Positions 1 to 9,110 of a DNA stretch of 64,000 nt are shown here, one piece after another (the first letter of the stretch is position 1; each line of letters begins with the position of its first letter). Made by a program: the position numbers and the translations under genes. This stretch comes from Desulfallas thermosapovorans DSM 6562 (GTDB lineage Bacteria > Bacillota > Desulfotomaculia > Desulfotomaculales > Desulfallaceae), in assembly GCF_008124625.1 (NCBI RefSeq), contig NZ_VNHM01000005.1, positions 62,001-126,000 of the forward strand, written 5' to 3'. The notes under the pieces were generated by a model that worked only from the letters and a program-made list of their open reading frames with translations, was not told the origin of the DNA and ran no database searches.

Positions 1-953
1 CCGGCGGAAATGGGCAGGTATTGGACAGGTACCACCGGGTGATCGGTCATAATGGCAAAGTTTACGCCATGCCGGGCCAGTGCCGATGCGGTTTTCAACG
101 TGTGGCCCATAAGCTCTACTTTAGAGCGATTGGTCAGTACCGGGCCGACCACTGCCGGCACTCCTGATGCGGCTAACCTGTCTGCCACCAAATGACCTTC
201 GGTACAGTGCTCTATTACCATGCGCAGGTTAAATTCGCGGCCAATGCGCAGGGCTGTCATAATATCATCCGCCCGGTGCGCGTGCACCCGTAAAGGTATT
301 TCCCGGCGCAATACCCGAGCTACGGACTCCATTTTCAGGTCTCGCTCCGGAGGGTCGCCCTTTCCCAGCAGTGCCCGGTTCTGTTTTTCCAAATACTGCT
401 GGCCGCGTACCAGCGATTCCCTTAACAATGCGGCGGAAGCCATTCTGGTAACCGGCGTTTTTTTGTTGGGCCCGTAGACACGCTTGGGATTTTCCCCCAA
501 TGCAGCCTTTAAACCCGCAGGACAACAAATCACCATATCGTCCACTATACTGCCGCAGGTCTTCATGGCCACCATTTCCCCACCCAGTATATTGGCACTG
601 CCAGGGCCTGTGACCACAGTGGTTATTCCGGCTTGCAGCGCGTCTTGAAAGGCTATATCCATGGGATTGATGGCGTCTATAGCCCTTAAATGTGGTGTAA
701 TGGGATCGGTTATTTCATTTAAGTCGTCCCCTTCTTCAAATACTTCCTCTAATATACCCAGGTGTGTATGAGCATCAATAAAACCTGGCATGACCACCAT
801 GCCCGTAGCATCGTATATATCTATATCAATATCGCTGGGGATAGTAACATTTTCCCCCACAGCGGCTATTTTGCCATTTTCAATGAGCACAGTGCCTTGT
901 GGCAGGAACTCTCCATGCATGGTCCAAATTTTACCGTTGATAATAGCCTGCAT
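1..953 (-). CDS. Metal-dependent amidohydrolase (3' end outside window)
   Basis: Amidohydrolase-superfamily enzyme (PF01979, imidazolonepropionase-like group), expected to hydrolyse a C-N bond with one or two active-site metals. About 317 codons are visible; the C-terminus runs off the left edge. The protein starts MQAIINGKIW, followed by the usual N-terminal beta-sandwich and the metal-binding motif DAHTH near residue 61. Further candidate ligands are RVHAHRADD, IEHCTEGH and the late TDHP aspartate. The substrate cannot be told from sequence; related genes are often annotated only as amidohydrolase. It is followed upstream by a divergently unrelated C26 peptidase on the same strand, with a gap of under 100 bp, so co-transcription is possible. 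Confidence 0.85.
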   Translation of the reverse strand, partial: MQAIINGKIWTMHGEFLPQGTVLIENGKIAAVGENVTIPSDIDIDIYDATGMVVMPGFIDAHTHLGILEEVFEEGDDLNEITDPITPHLRAIDAINPMDIAFQDALQAGITTVVTGPGSANILGGEMVAMKTCGSIVDDMVICCPAGLKAALGENPKRVYGPNKKTPVTRMASAALLRESLVRGQQYLEKQNRALLGKGDPPERDLKMESVARVLRREIPLRVHAHRADDIMTALRIGREFNLRMVIEHCTEGHLVADRLAASGVPAVVGPVLTNRSKVELMGHTLKTASALARHGVNFAIMTDHPVVPVQYLPISA

Positions 954-1047
954 TGCTTCATCTCCAATTACTTCCTCTAATCATTGCTAATACTTTTCGT
1001 TATAGTTGTACTTTCTATAATTACTATTTGTTTTCCTTTATCATCAT

Positions 1048-1770
1048 CTATTTTTTATTTGACAAAAAACGAGTGGATGCCTCAATAAAAGCCATAAATA
1101 TGTTTGAAAGCAAAGGATATTTATCATACATATTCTCGGGATGGAACTGCACTCCTAGAGCAAAAAATTTTTCATTTGCATGTTCAATAGCCTCTACAAC
1201 TCTATCCTCAGCCAGTGCCGATATGACCAAATCTTTCCCTATAACATCCACCATTTGGTGGTGAAAAGAGTTCACTCTTACAACGTCCCTATTCAGGATG
1301 TTGTGTAACTGTGAACCTTTGACCGGTTTAATATTATGGGTGGGATACCAGCGTGGTGCCTGTTGCATGTGCTGTAATGGATTATTTATTAATAAACTCA
1401 AGTCCTGGCAAACGCTACCTCCAGCAGCTACATTAAGTACCTGCATACCCCTGCAGATACCTAAAACCGGCATACCCAGTTCTAGAGCTTTGCGGGTCAT
1501 TGGTATTTCAAAGCTGTCCCGCAAAGGATCAATAAAACCATTTACCGGTAGCGGCTCCTGGCCAAAATAGCAGGGATCAATGTCCCCCCCGCCTGACAGT
1601 AGCAAACCATCCAATCTGGTTAAAAGGGCACCTACCTGATCACTATCGCGGTGAGGTATAAGTACAGGTATTCCGCCTGCTGCTTGAACCGCATGCACAT
1701 AATCCTCACCAATGGTAAACATCCTGACATCTCCGTTATAACTACATGTAATTCCAATTTGCGGGTACAT
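1048..1770 (-). CDS. Gamma-glutamyl-gamma-aminobutyrate hydrolase family protein (peptidase C26)
   Basis: Class I glutamine-amidotransferase-fold hydrolase of the PuuD/C26 family, 240 aa, normal for the family. The nucleophile elbow is GICRGMQVLN (Cys about residue 101) and the His-Glu pair is in GVQFHPENM near residue 209. SGGGDIDP near residue 60 is typical of the family. The ATG has a good ribosome site (AAAGGGGG about 10 bases upstream). PuuD releases GABA from gamma-glutamyl-GABA, but many family members act on other gamma-glutamyl amides, so the substrate is not assigned. Its place before an amidohydrolase and near glutamate genes fits nitrogen scavenging (inference). Confidence 0.85.
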   Translation of the reverse strand: MYPQIGITCSYNGDVRMFTIGEDYVHAVQAAGGIPVLIPHRDSDQVGALLTRLDGLLLSGGGDIDPCYFGQEPLPVNGFIDPLRDSFEIPMTRKALELGMPVLGICRGMQVLNVAAGGSVCQDLSLLINNPLQHMQQAPRWYPTHNIKPVKGSQLHNILNRDVVRVNSFHHQMVDVIGKDLVISALAEDRVVEAIEHANEKFFALGVQFHPENMYDKYPLLSNIFMAFIEASTRFLSNKK

Positions 1771-1892
1771 GAAGTAGAACCCCCTTTCGCTTATAAAAAT
1801 ATATGGTCAATATAATTCATTATGACGTAATATAAAGTACTTCGATATAGGTAATATGACAGTCGGACAGGGCGAGATATTCCAGGTGGTGG

Positions 1893-1928
1893 GAAACAAA
1901 TAAAGCCGCCACCTTCTATGGCAGCGAC
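1893..1928 (-). terminator. Probable Rho-independent terminator after endoA
   Basis: Read on the minus strand, a nine-pair stem (several G-U pairs) with a six-base loop (1905-1928) is followed by TTTATTTG. It lies about 55 bp past the EndoA stop codon. Confidence 0.6.
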
Positions 1929-1981
1929 TCTATTTTTATGGGTATGTATACTTTATATGCCAAAACAAAAATATGTATGTA

Positions 1982-2332
1982 TTAGATGTCCACGAGGCCC
2001 AGACTGATTTCCACTGCTTGTTTAACTTTTACCATCATTTCGTTTTGCAACGAAGTCACCTTTTCCAACAGCCGGCTTTTATCTATGGTGCGAATCTGTT
2101 CCAAAAGTATTACTGAATTTTTACCTAACCCGTCCCTCTCCGCCGGTAGCTCTACATGAGTGGGAAGTTTGGCTTTGGATATTTGGGAGGTAATTGCGGC
2201 AACAATGGTTGTTGGGCTGTACTGATTGCCAATATCGTTTTGCAGTATTAATACCGGTCGCGTTCCCCCCTGTTCCGACCCCACCACCGGGCTGAGGTCG
2301 GCATAATAAATCTCACCACGGCGTATTTGCAT
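1982..2332 (-). CDS. ndoA: MazF/PemK-family endoribonuclease toxin EndoA
   Basis: Sequence-specific mRNA endoribonuclease (MazF/PemK fold, PF02452), 116 aa, the usual length of Firmicutes EndoA. The start [20 protein letters not shown] and the later [10 protein letters not shown] and [13 protein letters not shown] match the family's RNA-binding and catalytic regions: the early arginine and the Thr/Ser in the AAITSQ strand. The start codon overlaps the stop of the antitoxin by one base (TAATG), which implies translational coupling. In Bacillus the pair lies by alr and the sigB region; here it follows ilvH instead. Inhibition by the upstream RHH protein is expected from the family. Confidence 0.93.
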   Translation of the reverse strand: MQIRRGEIYYADLSPVVGSEQGGTRPVLILQNDIGNQYSPTTIVAAITSQISKAKLPTHVELPAERDGLGKNSVILLEQIRTIDKSRLLEKVTSLQNEMMVKVKQAVEISLGLVDI

Positions 2333-2610
2333 TATCTTTTGCCTCCCGCCACAGAATCTTCAAATTCCGGGGCCACCTCTGATTCCAGTCTGTACTGTTC
2401 AATGGCCAAAGCCAGGTTTATGGTGGCCATTTCTACATATCCTTTTTTCATTTGTTCCCTCAACATGCGACGTCTTCGCTCGGCTAGGTAAAGCTTCATG
2501 GCCTCCCGGACAAATTCGCTCCGGTTTTGCTTTTCAGCGGCTGCAATACAATCTATTTCGGTTAACAAATAATCCGGCAGGCTGATCATGATACGCTTTA
2601 CTTGTGCCAC
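2332..2610 (-). CDS. ndoAI: Ribbon-helix-helix antitoxin EndoAI
   Basis: CopG/Arc-type antitoxin partner of EndoA, 92 aa from the GTG chosen here. The DNA-binding beta strand [12 protein letters not shown] and helices [20 protein letters not shown] form the ribbon-helix-helix near residues 5-45; the C-terminal tail would wrap the toxin. The longer frame runs up to 2679 but begins with a hydrophobic, non-family stretch. The GTG has GGGGG about 8 bases upstream and gives a protein starting just before KRIMISL, as in homologues. A sigma-A-like promoter lies upstream at 2659-2689. It probably represses its own operon, as RHH antitoxins do. Confidence 0.9.
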   Translation of the reverse strand: MAQVKRIMISLPDYLLTEIDCIAAAEKQNRSEFVREAMKLYLAERRRRMLREQMKKGYVEMATINLALAIEQYRLESEVAPEFEDSVAGGKR

Positions 2611-2658
2611 CTGCAACAACCCCCAGTATACACAGTTTATATAAAACAAATATAGATT

Positions 2659-2689
2659 ATTATATACACAGATAGCCACCTTATGTCAA
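2659..2689 (-). promoter_or_regulatory. Putative sigma-A promoter of the endoAI-endoA pair
   Basis: On the minus strand TTGACA (2684-2689) is followed by TATATA at 17 bases (2661-2666) or TATAAT at 19 bases (2659-2664), about 50 bp before the GTG start. Confidence 0.55.
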
Positions 2690-2697
2690 CACATTCC

Positions 2698-3195
2698 TTA
2701 TTTTTCATCCTTTGCTGCGTAAGGTTGTCTTGAAAGAGCAATTTTTCCGGTACGTACCATTTCAACAATACCCTGGTGTTCCAGCACATGGGTAAATGCG
2801 CTTATCTTTTGTTCATCACCAATAATTTGGATTACCATGGTTTCTTTGCCCACGTCCACTATATTGGCGCGGAAAATTTCTACTATATCCACTATATCCC
2901 GGCGTCTTTCAGGATTAGCCTGGACCTTTATCAAAGCTAGTTCCCTTTCTATGGATTCGCGGTCCTCCAATTTGGTGATTTTGATAACGTCCACCAGTTT
3001 GGAAAGTTGATGAATAACTTGCTTCAACTCCCGCTCATCCCCGTTAACTACAATGGTTATTCTAGTAACATCGGGTTCTTCGGTATAGCCGGCAGCGATA
3101 CTTTCAATATTAAATACACGCCTGCTTAATAACCCTGCAATACGAGCTAAAACACCTGGTTTATTAACAACGAGCACTGCCAGAGTATGTGTCAT
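2698..3195 (-). CDS. ilvH: Acetolactate synthase small (regulatory) subunit
   Basis: Regulatory subunit of acetohydroxyacid synthase in branched-chain amino acid synthesis; binds valine through an N-terminal ACT domain. The family start HTLAVLVVNKPGVLARIAGL is at residues 3-22, the second half (KISAFTHVLEHQGIVEMVRTGK) is the C-terminal ACT-like domain, and length (165 aa) is normal. The ATG at 3195 is preferred over the longer frame because GGAGGGG sits 8 bases upstream and homologues begin here. Odd point: no catalytic ilvB is adjacent; the upstream gene is glnA, so this is an orphan small subunit or a second copy. Confidence 0.93.
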   Translation of the reverse strand: MTHTLAVLVVNKPGVLARIAGLLSRRVFNIESIAAGYTEEPDVTRITIVVNGDERELKQVIHQLSKLVDVIKITKLEDRESIERELALIKVQANPERRRDIVDIVEIFRANIVDVGKETMVIQIIGDEQKISAFTHVLEHQGIVEMVRTGKIALSRQPYAAKDEK

Positions 3196-3351
3196 AAAAA
3201 AACCCCTCCATCTCTTAGTCAATTGGATTGTCATAAAATCCAAGTTTTAAGATTTTATCTGTACGGCACAGAAATGAAAAACTTTGGTTTATGTTGCAAT
3301 AGTTATAGATATTTTAACACATATAGAAAGCCCGCCCAAATATTAATTTGC

Positions 3352-3412
3352 CAAAAGAAAAAGATTCACAAAACAGGTTGATTCAAGAACCACCTGCTCT
3401 ATGAATCTTTGA
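3352..3412 (-). terminator. Rho-independent terminator after glnA-1
   Basis: On the minus strand AAAGATTCA pairs with TGAATCTTT, enclosing a second AGCAGGT/ACCTGTT stem, followed by TTTTCTTTTGG. It lies 15 bp past the glnA stop, separating glnA from ilvH. Confidence 0.7.
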
Positions 3413-3426
3413 TATACCGCTTTGAC

Positions 3427-4758
3427 TTAAAACTTGGTAAGATATTGTGCCAGTTCCCAGGGATGCACCTGTAACCGGTAGTTGTCCCATTCAATGTGCT
3501 TTGCTTCCATGAATCGCTTCATTACATGCGGTCCAAGGGCATCTGCTATCACCGTGTCGATGGACAGCTCATGAAGAGCGTCCTTTAGACTTTCCGGTAG
3601 TACTGCAATACCAAGCTCATTACGTTCAAGCGGAGTGAGCTCGTATATATTACGATCACAGGGAGTAGGCGGAGTGATCTTATTTTTTATACCATCAAGC
3701 CCGGCCTTCAGGCACACCGCCAGAGCCAGGTACGGGTTGCAGGACGGGTCGGGACTACGTAGCTCTATGCGTGTGGACTGATCCCGCTTGGCAGGGACCC
3801 TGATCAACGGACTGCGGTTGCGATAGGACCAAGCTATATATACCGGTGCCTCATAGCCCGATACCAACCTTTTGTAAGAATTTATCGTAGGGTTGGTAAT
3901 GGCCGTTATGGCGGGAGCATGTTTTATTAATCCCCCTATGTAATAAAGGCATTCCTGACTGAGTTGGTTTGGTTGGTTGGGATCATAAAAGGCATTGGTG
4001 CCGTCTTTTACCAGTGACTGGTTTAAATGCATACCTGACCCGGCAATGCCAAAGACCGGTTTGGGCATGAAAGTGGCATGCAGTCCGTGCCGCTGGGCTA
4101 TTGTACGCACCACAAACTTAAAAGTAACTATTTTATCAGCGATGTCCAGTGCATCGGAATACTTAAAATCAATTTCATGCTGGCCCGGTGCCACTTCGTG
4201 GTGAGAGGCCTCAATCTCAAAACCCATCTCCTGTAGAGTAAGTACCATATCCCGGCGGGCGTTTTCACCCAAATCCACCGGGGTCATATCGAAATAACCC
4301 GCACGGTCATGGGTAACGGTGGTGGGCTTTCCTTCCTCATCCACATGGAACAGGAAAAATTCCGCCTCAGGACCAACATTCATTGAATAGCCCATTTCCT
4401 CGGCCTCGGCGATGGCCCGGCGCAAAACATAACGAGGATCGCCGATAAAGGGTGTACCGTCGGCATTGTAAATATCACATATCAGCCTGGCTACCGCACC
4501 GTCCCTTGGTCTCCACGGAAAAACCACGAATGTTGACGGATCGGGATGCAGGTACATATCGGACTCTTCTATGCGCACAAATCCTTCAATTGAAGAACCG
4601 TCAAACATAAGCTCATTATTTAAGGCTTTTTCCAATTGCTCTACAGTTATGGAAACATTTTTCAGGACACCAAAAATATCAGTAAACTGCAATCGTACAA
4701 ATTTAACACCGTATTCGCTGGCCATTGTGCGCACATCGTCACTGGTAAGTACAGGCAC
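3427..4758 (-). CDS. glnA: Glutamine synthetase type I (alpha), copy 1
   Basis: ATP-dependent glutamate + ammonia to glutamine; cytosolic dodecamer. 443 aa, the size of the Firmicutes GSI-alpha class that lacks the adenylylation-linked insertion. Visible signatures: [12 protein letters not shown] near residue 50, the metal/ATP region GPEAEFFLF near 128, [13 protein letters not shown] near 187, [17 protein letters not shown] near 240 and [19 protein letters not shown] near 330. Preceded by a leader with ANTAR-type hairpins and a terminator (4819-4903), and by the gene of an ANTAR response regulator, so control by antitermination is likely. A second, similar glnA lies at 26576-27901 with the same kind of leader. 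Confidence 0.97.
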   Translation of the reverse strand: MPVLTSDDVRTMASEYGVKFVRLQFTDIFGVLKNVSITVEQLEKALNNELMFDGSSIEGFVRIEESDMYLHPDPSTFVVFPWRPRDGAVARLICDIYNADGTPFIGDPRYVLRRAIAEAEEMGYSMNVGPEAEFFLFHVDEEGKPTTVTHDRAGYFDMTPVDLGENARRDMVLTLQEMGFEIEASHHEVAPGQHEIDFKYSDALDIADKIVTFKFVVRTIAQRHGLHATFMPKPVFGIAGSGMHLNQSLVKDGTNAFYDPNQPNQLSQECLYYIGGLIKHAPAITAITNPTINSYKRLVSGYEAPVYIAWSYRNRSPLIRVPAKRDQSTRIELRSPDPSCNPYLALAVCLKAGLDGIKNKITPPTPCDRNIYELTPLERNELGIAVLPESLKDALHELSIDTVIADALGPHVMKRFMEAKHIEWDNYRLQVHPWELAQYLTKF

Positions 4759-4818
4759 TGTTTGTCACACCTCTCCTTATTAGGTAGGAGGAACAATGGC
4801 TATCCTCAGCCAATTTTA

Positions 4819-4868
4819 TAAAAAAAAGCCCACACCGGCAGAATTTGAAAACAGACTGCCATGTGGGC
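4819..4868 (-). terminator. Leader terminator of glnA-1, antitermination controlled
   Basis: On the minus strand GCCCACATGGCAG (4868-4856) pairs with CTGCCGGTGTGGGC (4841-4828) and is followed by eight T residues. The first four bases of its 5' arm (GCCC) are also the 3' arm of the preceding ANTAR-type hairpin, so the two structures are mutually exclusive. It lies about 60 bp before the glnA start. Confidence 0.88.
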
Positions 4869-4903
4869 CTCGTTGCCCCATATTTATGATACGCCATTGT
4901 ATC
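4865..4903 (-). promoter_or_regulatory. ANTAR-type two-hairpin antiterminator of glnA-1
   Basis: Hairpin 1 is GATAC-AATGGC-GTATC (4903-4888) and hairpin 2 is GGGC-AACGAG-GCCC (4878-4865), read on the minus strand. Both have six-base loops with A at position 1 and G at position 4, the known recognition pattern of ANTAR RNA-binding domains. Hairpin 2 overlaps the terminator at 4819-4868. The cognate regulator is probably the product of 4994-5581. Confidence 0.82.
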
Positions 4904-4993
4904 CTTTATTATTTTATTTTTCCTAATAAATAATGTAGCTAAATTTCTACCCTATAGTAGTATAGCATAAGTATGACAAAAAGCCAGCATTTT

Positions 4994-5581
4994 TTATTGT
5001 TTATTTAATGAATAGGCCATAATTACCGCTTCAGCCACCAGCCTTATGCTCACCCGCTTGTTCATACTCTGGCGTTGCATACGTTTAAAGGCTTCGGCTT
5101 CAGTCAAACCCTGGGTTTCCATTAAAATACCTTTTGCTCTCTCTAAGATTTTCCTGGTTTCCAATGTTTCCTGCAAATCCTTGATTTTTTTTTCCAATGC
5201 GGTAATTTCCTGATAATTAGACAGAGCCAACTCCACCGCCGGTAACAGTGATGATTCCTCCAACGGCTTGATTAGCAGTGCAAAAACTCTAGCTTCCTTG
5301 GCCTTTTCCAGTACCCCTTGTTGTCCCGAGGTACTGGTGGCAATCACCGGGGCCAATTTGTCCTCATGGACTATTTTAGCCACCTGTAGACCGTCTATGC
5401 CGCCCGGTAGAGCGGCATCTATAATCAGCAGGTCCGGCTCTCTTGTACGCACCAGTTTTATTGCACTCAGACCGTCACCGGCCTCTCCAACTACCCAGTG
5501 GCCGTACTTGGTGAGCATTGCCTTGACGTTTTTACGCCAAACGCTATCGGCATCTATTAATATAACCCTGTTTTCACCCAT
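4994..5581 (-). CDS. ANTAR-domain response regulator (nitrogen antiterminator)
   Basis: Two-component response regulator whose output domain binds RNA rather than DNA. 195 aa from the ATG at 5581 (GGGGG about 9 bases upstream). Receiver domain residues 1-115 with acidic pair Asp10/Asp12, phospho-acceptor Asp55 in LLIIDAALPGG and Lys105 in LIKPLE. A coiled-coil linker follows (residues 118-142), then the ANTAR three-helix domain (about 135-190) with LERAKGILMETQGLTEAEA and a late AEAVI helix. It resembles clostridial NitR-type regulators. No histidine kinase is adjacent. It lies just upstream of a glnA leader carrying matching hairpins, and three more transcripts in the window have such leaders, so it is the likely trans-acting antiterminator. 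Confidence 0.92.
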   Translation of the reverse strand: MGENRVILIDADSVWRKNVKAMLTKYGHWVVGEAGDGLSAIKLVRTREPDLLIIDAALPGGIDGLQVAKIVHEDKLAPVIATSTSGQQGVLEKAKEARVFALLIKPLEESSLLPAVELALSNYQEITALEKKIKDLQETLETRKILERAKGILMETQGLTEAEAFKRMQRQSMNKRVSIRLVAEAVIMAYSLNKQ

Positions 5582-5830
5582 AAGAGGCCGCCCCCTGTAT
5601 AGCAAAATAAAAATGCCCGTGCAGGTAATATTATATACTGCACAGGGCAATCATTGCCAGTTCGTGGACACGTCGTTGTATCCGTTTGACTGTTCTTTTC
5701 AATATAAATTATATCAATGCGTTTGGGTAAATCAATGTTTTTTTGTTTCATGATGTAAAAACTTTAGTAAAAGCCAAGTTTCGCAATAATTAAAATCTAT
5801 CTCTAAGAATTTATTATCACGTTTATACGA

Positions 5831-7225
<1,395 letters not shown>

Positions 7226-7496
7226 TTATGGGTGGTATTTACATCCAAAGCCGGAATGTTCAATTTCGAGGCAACAAATTTATGAATCTAATATACCCAC
7301 GGCTTAATTGTAATAACTCATTACTGAATAATCCCTTAAGATTGAGTATTACGCCGCCCTTGTCGCCGTCGTAAATTAACACGCGGTTATCATGAATGCT
7401 ATTCCACCATTCAACCAGTTAAAATCTAAAAATAGATTATAATGGCAATTTATTATTTTATTTCGGAATGGCATTTCAAAAAAACATTTTTTTATC

Positions 7497-7513
7497 GTGA
7501 AATATATTATCAC
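7497..7513. promoter_or_regulatory. Putative IclR operator upstream of iclR-1
   Basis: Near-palindrome GTGAAATATATTATCAC, almost identical to GTGAAATATAATTTCAC at 9040-9056 before the neighbouring gene; suggests a shared operator and autoregulation. Confidence 0.45.
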
Positions 7514-7608
7514 AATGCAAAAGAAAAGAAAAGTTTTTTAGCTTAACTTGAAGGATGGTATACATAATACTTAACCGCAACCTTGAATATTTCAAAAGCT
7601 TTAGTTCC

Positions 7609-7636
7609 TTGACAACCCCTTCGTGTTTTGTATACA
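7609..7636 (+). promoter_or_regulatory. Sigma-A promoter of iclR-1
   Basis: TTGACA (7609-7614), 16-base spacer, TATACA (7631-7636), about 64 bp before the iclR-1 start. Confidence 0.65.
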
Positions 7637-7699
7637 ATCTTTAAAGGTTAGAAGGTATTATTTTATCAAGTATTATTTGGGTAAGGAGATACGATTTAA

Positions 7700-8500
7700 A
7701 TGGCTAAACAAAATACTAACGGAGATGATACCAAAACAGTTCAAGCAGTGGAAAGAGCTTTATTTATATTGGAAACTCTGGCCGAGGCGGGTGTTCCAAT
7801 TACTATTACCGAAATAGCTCAAAGGACAAACCTTACCCTGGGAACCAGCCACCGGCTTTTATACACCATGATGCAGAGAGGCTTTGTGGAACAAGATACC
7901 GAAAACAGCAAATACCGGTTGGGGATAAAGGCATTTCAAATAGGCAGCGCGGCAACCTATTTCAAAGATTTGCGCTCTGTGGCCCGCCCGGTCATGGAAG
8001 ATTTGCAGCAAAGGTATAATGAAACTGTTAACTTGGCCACTCTGGATGGATCCGAAGTGGTATATGTAGACCAGGTAGAATCTACCAATATAGTGGTCGT
8101 CAGGATGTTTGCCCGCACAGGCAATCGCGGTCCTGCCCATTGCACGGGATCAGGAAAAGTCTTACTATCAAGTTTACCCCAGGACAAGCTAAAAGATATG
8201 GTATACAACATGGCATTAAGGAAATTCACCAATGAAACCATAACTGATCCTGAACTGCTTTTAAAAGAGCTTAACCGGGTTAAACAGGATGGATATGCCC
8301 TGGACCTTGGGGAACGAGACGAGGGAGTACGGTGCGTGGCGGCACCAATTTACAATTTTAAAGGCCAGGTTGTAGCGGCTCTGAGCATTTCAGGGCCTAA
8401 TATTCGTATAACTACGGCGTTTATCAAGAATGAGTTGGTTGATGCTGTAAAGAACGCCGCCAAAACAATATCCATTCAGTTGGGCTATGACGGGAATTAA
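7700..8500 (+). CDS. IclR-family transcriptional regulator 1
   Basis: DNA-binding one-component regulator, 266 aa. N-terminal winged helix-turn-helix (residues about 13-75: TVQAVERALFILETLAEAG ... TLGTSHRLLYTMMQRGFVEQ) and C-terminal ligand domain (from about 90; GSGKVLLSSLP, LGERDEGVRCVAAPI, AALSISGP). The start has AAGGAGAT about 9 bases upstream. It is a close paralogue of the regulator at 10734-11519; the two flank the glutamate-synthase-like gene at 9111. A bidirectional-looking terminator follows (8574-8617). The effector is unknown; a role in amino-acid or glutamate-related control is suggested only by position. Confidence 0.92.
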   Translation: MAKQNTNGDDTKTVQAVERALFILETLAEAGVPITITEIAQRTNLTLGTSHRLLYTMMQRGFVEQDTENSKYRLGIKAFQIGSAATYFKDLRSVARPVMEDLQQRYNETVNLATLDGSEVVYVDQVESTNIVVVRMFARTGNRGPAHCTGSGKVLLSSLPQDKLKDMVYNMALRKFTNETITDPELLLKELNRVKQDGYALDLGERDEGVRCVAAPIYNFKGQVVAALSISGPNIRITTAFIKNELVDAVKNAAKTISIQLGYDGN

Positions 8501-8573
8501 CGGCGTCTGAATAAAAAGTAATGATACTGTAATTGGTTAATGGATAGTAAAGATTATTTTGCTTAATTTAGTA

Positions 8574-8617
8574 AAAAGAGAGCATGGTGCCTATTTATAG
8601 GCTTTAGCTCTCTTTTT
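8574..8617 (+). terminator. Rho-independent terminator after iclR-1
   Basis: AAAGAGAGC pairs with GCTCTCTTT around an inner GCCTAT/ATAGGC stem, followed by a run of seven T. Confidence 0.85.
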
Positions 8618-8831
8618 TTAGTTTACTTTCTTTCTACAATAAAAGCAAAAGCCTATATTAATTCTTATCCATTTTTATTTTTTTGCTAATTTATCTTTTC
8701 CCCATTATTAATACATGTCAATACATGTCCATTGCACACATTATTTAATCGGGCATTATTAAATTTTACCTGGAACATAATCAAGCATTACCATCCCTTA
8801 CCGCTCCACTACGCCCTTTCACTTAAATAGT

Positions 8832-9066
8832 TTTCCACCATGTGAAATTCAATATCATTAATTTTTGTTTTTATTACCGCTACATGTTAAATGCTTTCCA
8901 CAATATGAAATAACACAGCTTTACATGCTGTATGCAATATTCAAGTATTATTGCGGTTTTTGAGCTTTAAGTTTTTCATATGGTGAAAGTTGTTTCTATT
9001 GACTAATTAACCGTCAGGGTCTAAAATGTCTTAAGAAACGTGAAATATAATTTCACAACGTGGAAA
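8832..9066. promoter_or_regulatory. Cluster of TTTC-N(7-8)-GAAA palindromes (putative IclR operators)
   Basis: Four spaced dyads lie in the 600-bp region before the glutamate-synthase-like gene: TTTCCACCATGTGAAA (8832-8847), TTTCCACAATATGAAA (8895-8910), TTTCATATGGTGAAA (8974-8988) and TTTCACAACGTGGAAA (9051-9066). The last overlaps GTGAAATATAATTTCAC (9040-9056). The rest of 8618-9110 is AT-rich with no coding signal. Regular recurrence between two IclR genes suggests binding by one or both. Confidence 0.5.
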
Positions 9067-9110
9067 TGTACAGCGATGTACACCAATAGACATAGGAGGT
9101 CTGATTATTA

